From NCBI GenBank assembly GCA_036924285.1, contig JAYKYS010000011.1:9114001-9178000 (forward strand): a stretch of DNA of 64,000 nt. The letters are read 5' to 3'. The notes under the pieces were generated by a model that searched no databases, was not told the origin of the DNA, and saw nothing but the letters and a program-made list of their open reading frames with translations. The position numbers and the translations under genes were made by a program. Of this stretch, positions 62,654-64,000 are shown piece after piece. The stretch's first letter is position 1. Each line of letters starts with the position of its first letter. This DNA comes from Asterella californica. Taxonomy: Eukaryota > Streptophyta > Marchantiopsida > Marchantiales > Aytoniaceae.

Positions 62654-63933
62654 GATTTTGTTACGGAAGGTGTCTATCCAGATGGGATGCGGACCAGAGA
62701 GAAGAAGGCATTGGTGAAACGAAGTCAACCTTACTCGGTGGTGGAAAGTGTGTTATTCCGTGAAGGAGTTGATGGGGTCCTGAGAAGAGCTGCGAGCAAG
62801 GAGGAGTCTCTACAACTCATGGAAGAATTTCATGACGGTCTAGTATGTGGAGGACATTTCGTAGGCAAGTTGACGGCTCATAAGATACTCGACGCGAGAT
62901 ATCACTGGAGAGGGATGTTTAGAGATTGCTTGACGTATTGTAAAACTTGTGATGTTTGTCAAGCTTTCGCTATCAAATCTAGTGTTTCCACTCCTCTTAG
63001 ATCTATTCCGGTTCTTGGACCTTTCGAGAAATGAGGAATAGATTTTGTTGGGCCTTTGAATCGCACCCCTCGCAACAATAAGTATATTGTTGTAGCCACA
63101 GATTATCTTACGAAGTGGATAGAAGCTAGACCTCTTGTAACTATTGGAGAAGTTGAGGTGGGTAGATTTCTGTACGAACGGATCATAACTAGGTTTGGAT
63201 GTCCTTTGGAGTTAGTTTCTGATAGGGGTCGAGAATTTGTGAGTGGTATGACTATTGCTATGTGCACTCACTTCTCCATTTCTCAGAGGGTTACTATTTC
63301 ATATAAACCTAGTTCAAACGGTTTGGTAGAGAGGACAAACTTTACCTTGTGTTAGCAAAAGATGTTGACATGGAAGGGGCCAAACACAACTGGGACAAGC
63401 GTCTTCATGCTGTTCTATGGGAGTATCGAACAACAATGAAGACGTCTACGGGATATTCACCTTTCAAGATGGTGTATGGGTTGGAATCCAGATTACCAAT
63501 CCAGTTCGACCTAACCACCTTTCAGACCTTACAAGCTGGATTGAAGAGAAAGGGTGGTCAAATAGCTGAGAAAGAGAGGAGAGAAACTTTGTTGGAGCTG
63601 GAGAAGAATAGAGACGATGCAGCTCAACGAATTGAGATGGCCCAGCTACAACAGAAGAAGAGCTACGACAAGCGCTTGGCGAAGAACAAAACGATGTTAC
63701 AGCCATTTCAAAAGGGTGAGTGGGTGATGCTATGGGATGCTATTAGACACAAGCGAGTTCAAAAGAAGTTCTTACGTCGATATTTTGGGCCTTTCATCAT
63801 CTCCAAAGTGTGGAGTAATAACACCTATGATCTTCAAGAGAGAAGTGGTATGTTCTTCGATCGAGTGAACCACGACAAGCTGAAGAAGTTTCATCAACGT
63901 GATACTTCACTCCGAGGACGGAGTGAAAATTAA
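62654..63933 (+). pseudogene. Element D integrase
   Basis: Zinc site HDGLVCGGHFVGKLTAH ... CKTCDVCQ, then TGA at 63032 where Trp is expected (FEK*GIDFVGPL), core Asp in GIDFVG, Asp in ELVSDRGREF and Glu in KPSSNGLVERTN. A frameshift near 63350 leads to the open frame that ends at TAA 63931, with MKTSTGYSPFKMVYG and FGPFIISKVWSNNTYDLQE of the post-core domain. No chromodomain or PHD finger follows; the LTR starts 13 bp later. Confidence 0.9.
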
Positions 63934-63946
63934 GTCTGGGGGTAAA

Positions 63947-64000
63947 TGTCACGTCACAAGTATCCCATTATTTGTGTGCGTGTTTATATAAGTTTCATTA
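63947..64000 (+). repeat. Start of the 3' LTR of element D, cut by the window edge
   Basis: The 54 bp from 63947 are identical to 57127-57180. The purine-rich TGGGGGTAAA directly before it is the polypurine tract. Confidence 0.9.

Larger units (their letters stand above)
57127..64000 (+). mobile_element. Element D: near-complete Ty3/gypsy element, 3' LTR cut by the window edge
   Basis: Left LTR 57127-57926, primer site at 57930, an extra zinc-motif ORF, gag, protease, RT, RNase H, integrase, a polypurine tract and the first 54 bp of the right LTR (63947-64000). The visible right LTR is identical to the left one over those 54 bp, which points to recent insertion. It sits inside element C copy 2. 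Coding frames are nevertheless damaged by stops, mostly TGA at Trp positions, and a few frameshifts. Confidence 0.9.

Noticed and set aside
60831..63034. TGA read as Trp (alternative code) in element D
   Set aside because: The gene at 44297-45484 ends at TGA in the right place, and PsbR and the kinase gene end at TAA and TAG, so the standard nuclear code applies.

Overview
The window is nuclear DNA of a green plant, most likely an early-diverging streptophyte (a bryophyte or a streptophyte alga). The evidence is a spliced nuclear gene for the photosystem II protein PsbR, a spliced plant-type kinase gene, a spliced gene for a conserved plant protein with a zinc-site tail, and Ty3/gypsy LTR retrotransposons at both ends. 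One retrotransposon carries a cytosine-5 DNA methyltransferase, an arrangement I know from streptophyte algae. I cannot name the species.

Layout. 1-5000: decayed Ty3/gypsy element 'A' with gag tail, protease, DNA methyltransferase (DNMT), RNase H, integrase and a C-terminal PHD finger. Its reverse transcriptase is deleted. 5001-10227: decayed Ty3/gypsy element 'B', whose pol looks more like that of basidiomycete elements than of usual plant ones. A 1790-bp solo LTR-like element (7384-9173) sits inside its integrase with a clean 5-bp target duplication. 10230-12880: tandem and direct repeats. 12890-19200: AT-rich intergenic DNA with a tandem array of paired palindromes (13828-14367) and two abutting perfect hairpins (18342-18422). 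19229-27263 (minus strand, possibly reaching 33423): a multi-exon CaMKK/GRIK-like protein kinase with a cyclic-nucleotide-binding domain at its C-terminal side. 34734-35732: PsbR, three exons. 35733-44296: mostly non-coding, with dispersed hairpin repeats. 44297-45484: two-exon gene for the conserved zinc-site protein. 47400-47890: minisatellite-like repeats. 49095-64000: a nest of elements. This holds a truncated copy of a chromodomain-type gypsy element 'C', a single LTR shared with a second, longer C copy, and element 'D', inserted into the second C copy and running off the right edge.

How the parts relate. Three host genes look intact, with consistent reading phases across introns. All retroelement coding regions are broken. 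Where the ancestral codon can be judged, most of their stops fit C:G to T:A transitions (CAG to TAG, TGG to TGA, CGA to TGA), as expected for heavily methylated, silenced elements. Element A is the most notable feature, because it couples retrotransposition enzymes to a DNA-methylation enzyme and a histone-reader domain. Copies of such elements could influence their own chromatin state. That functional idea is inference; this copy is dead.
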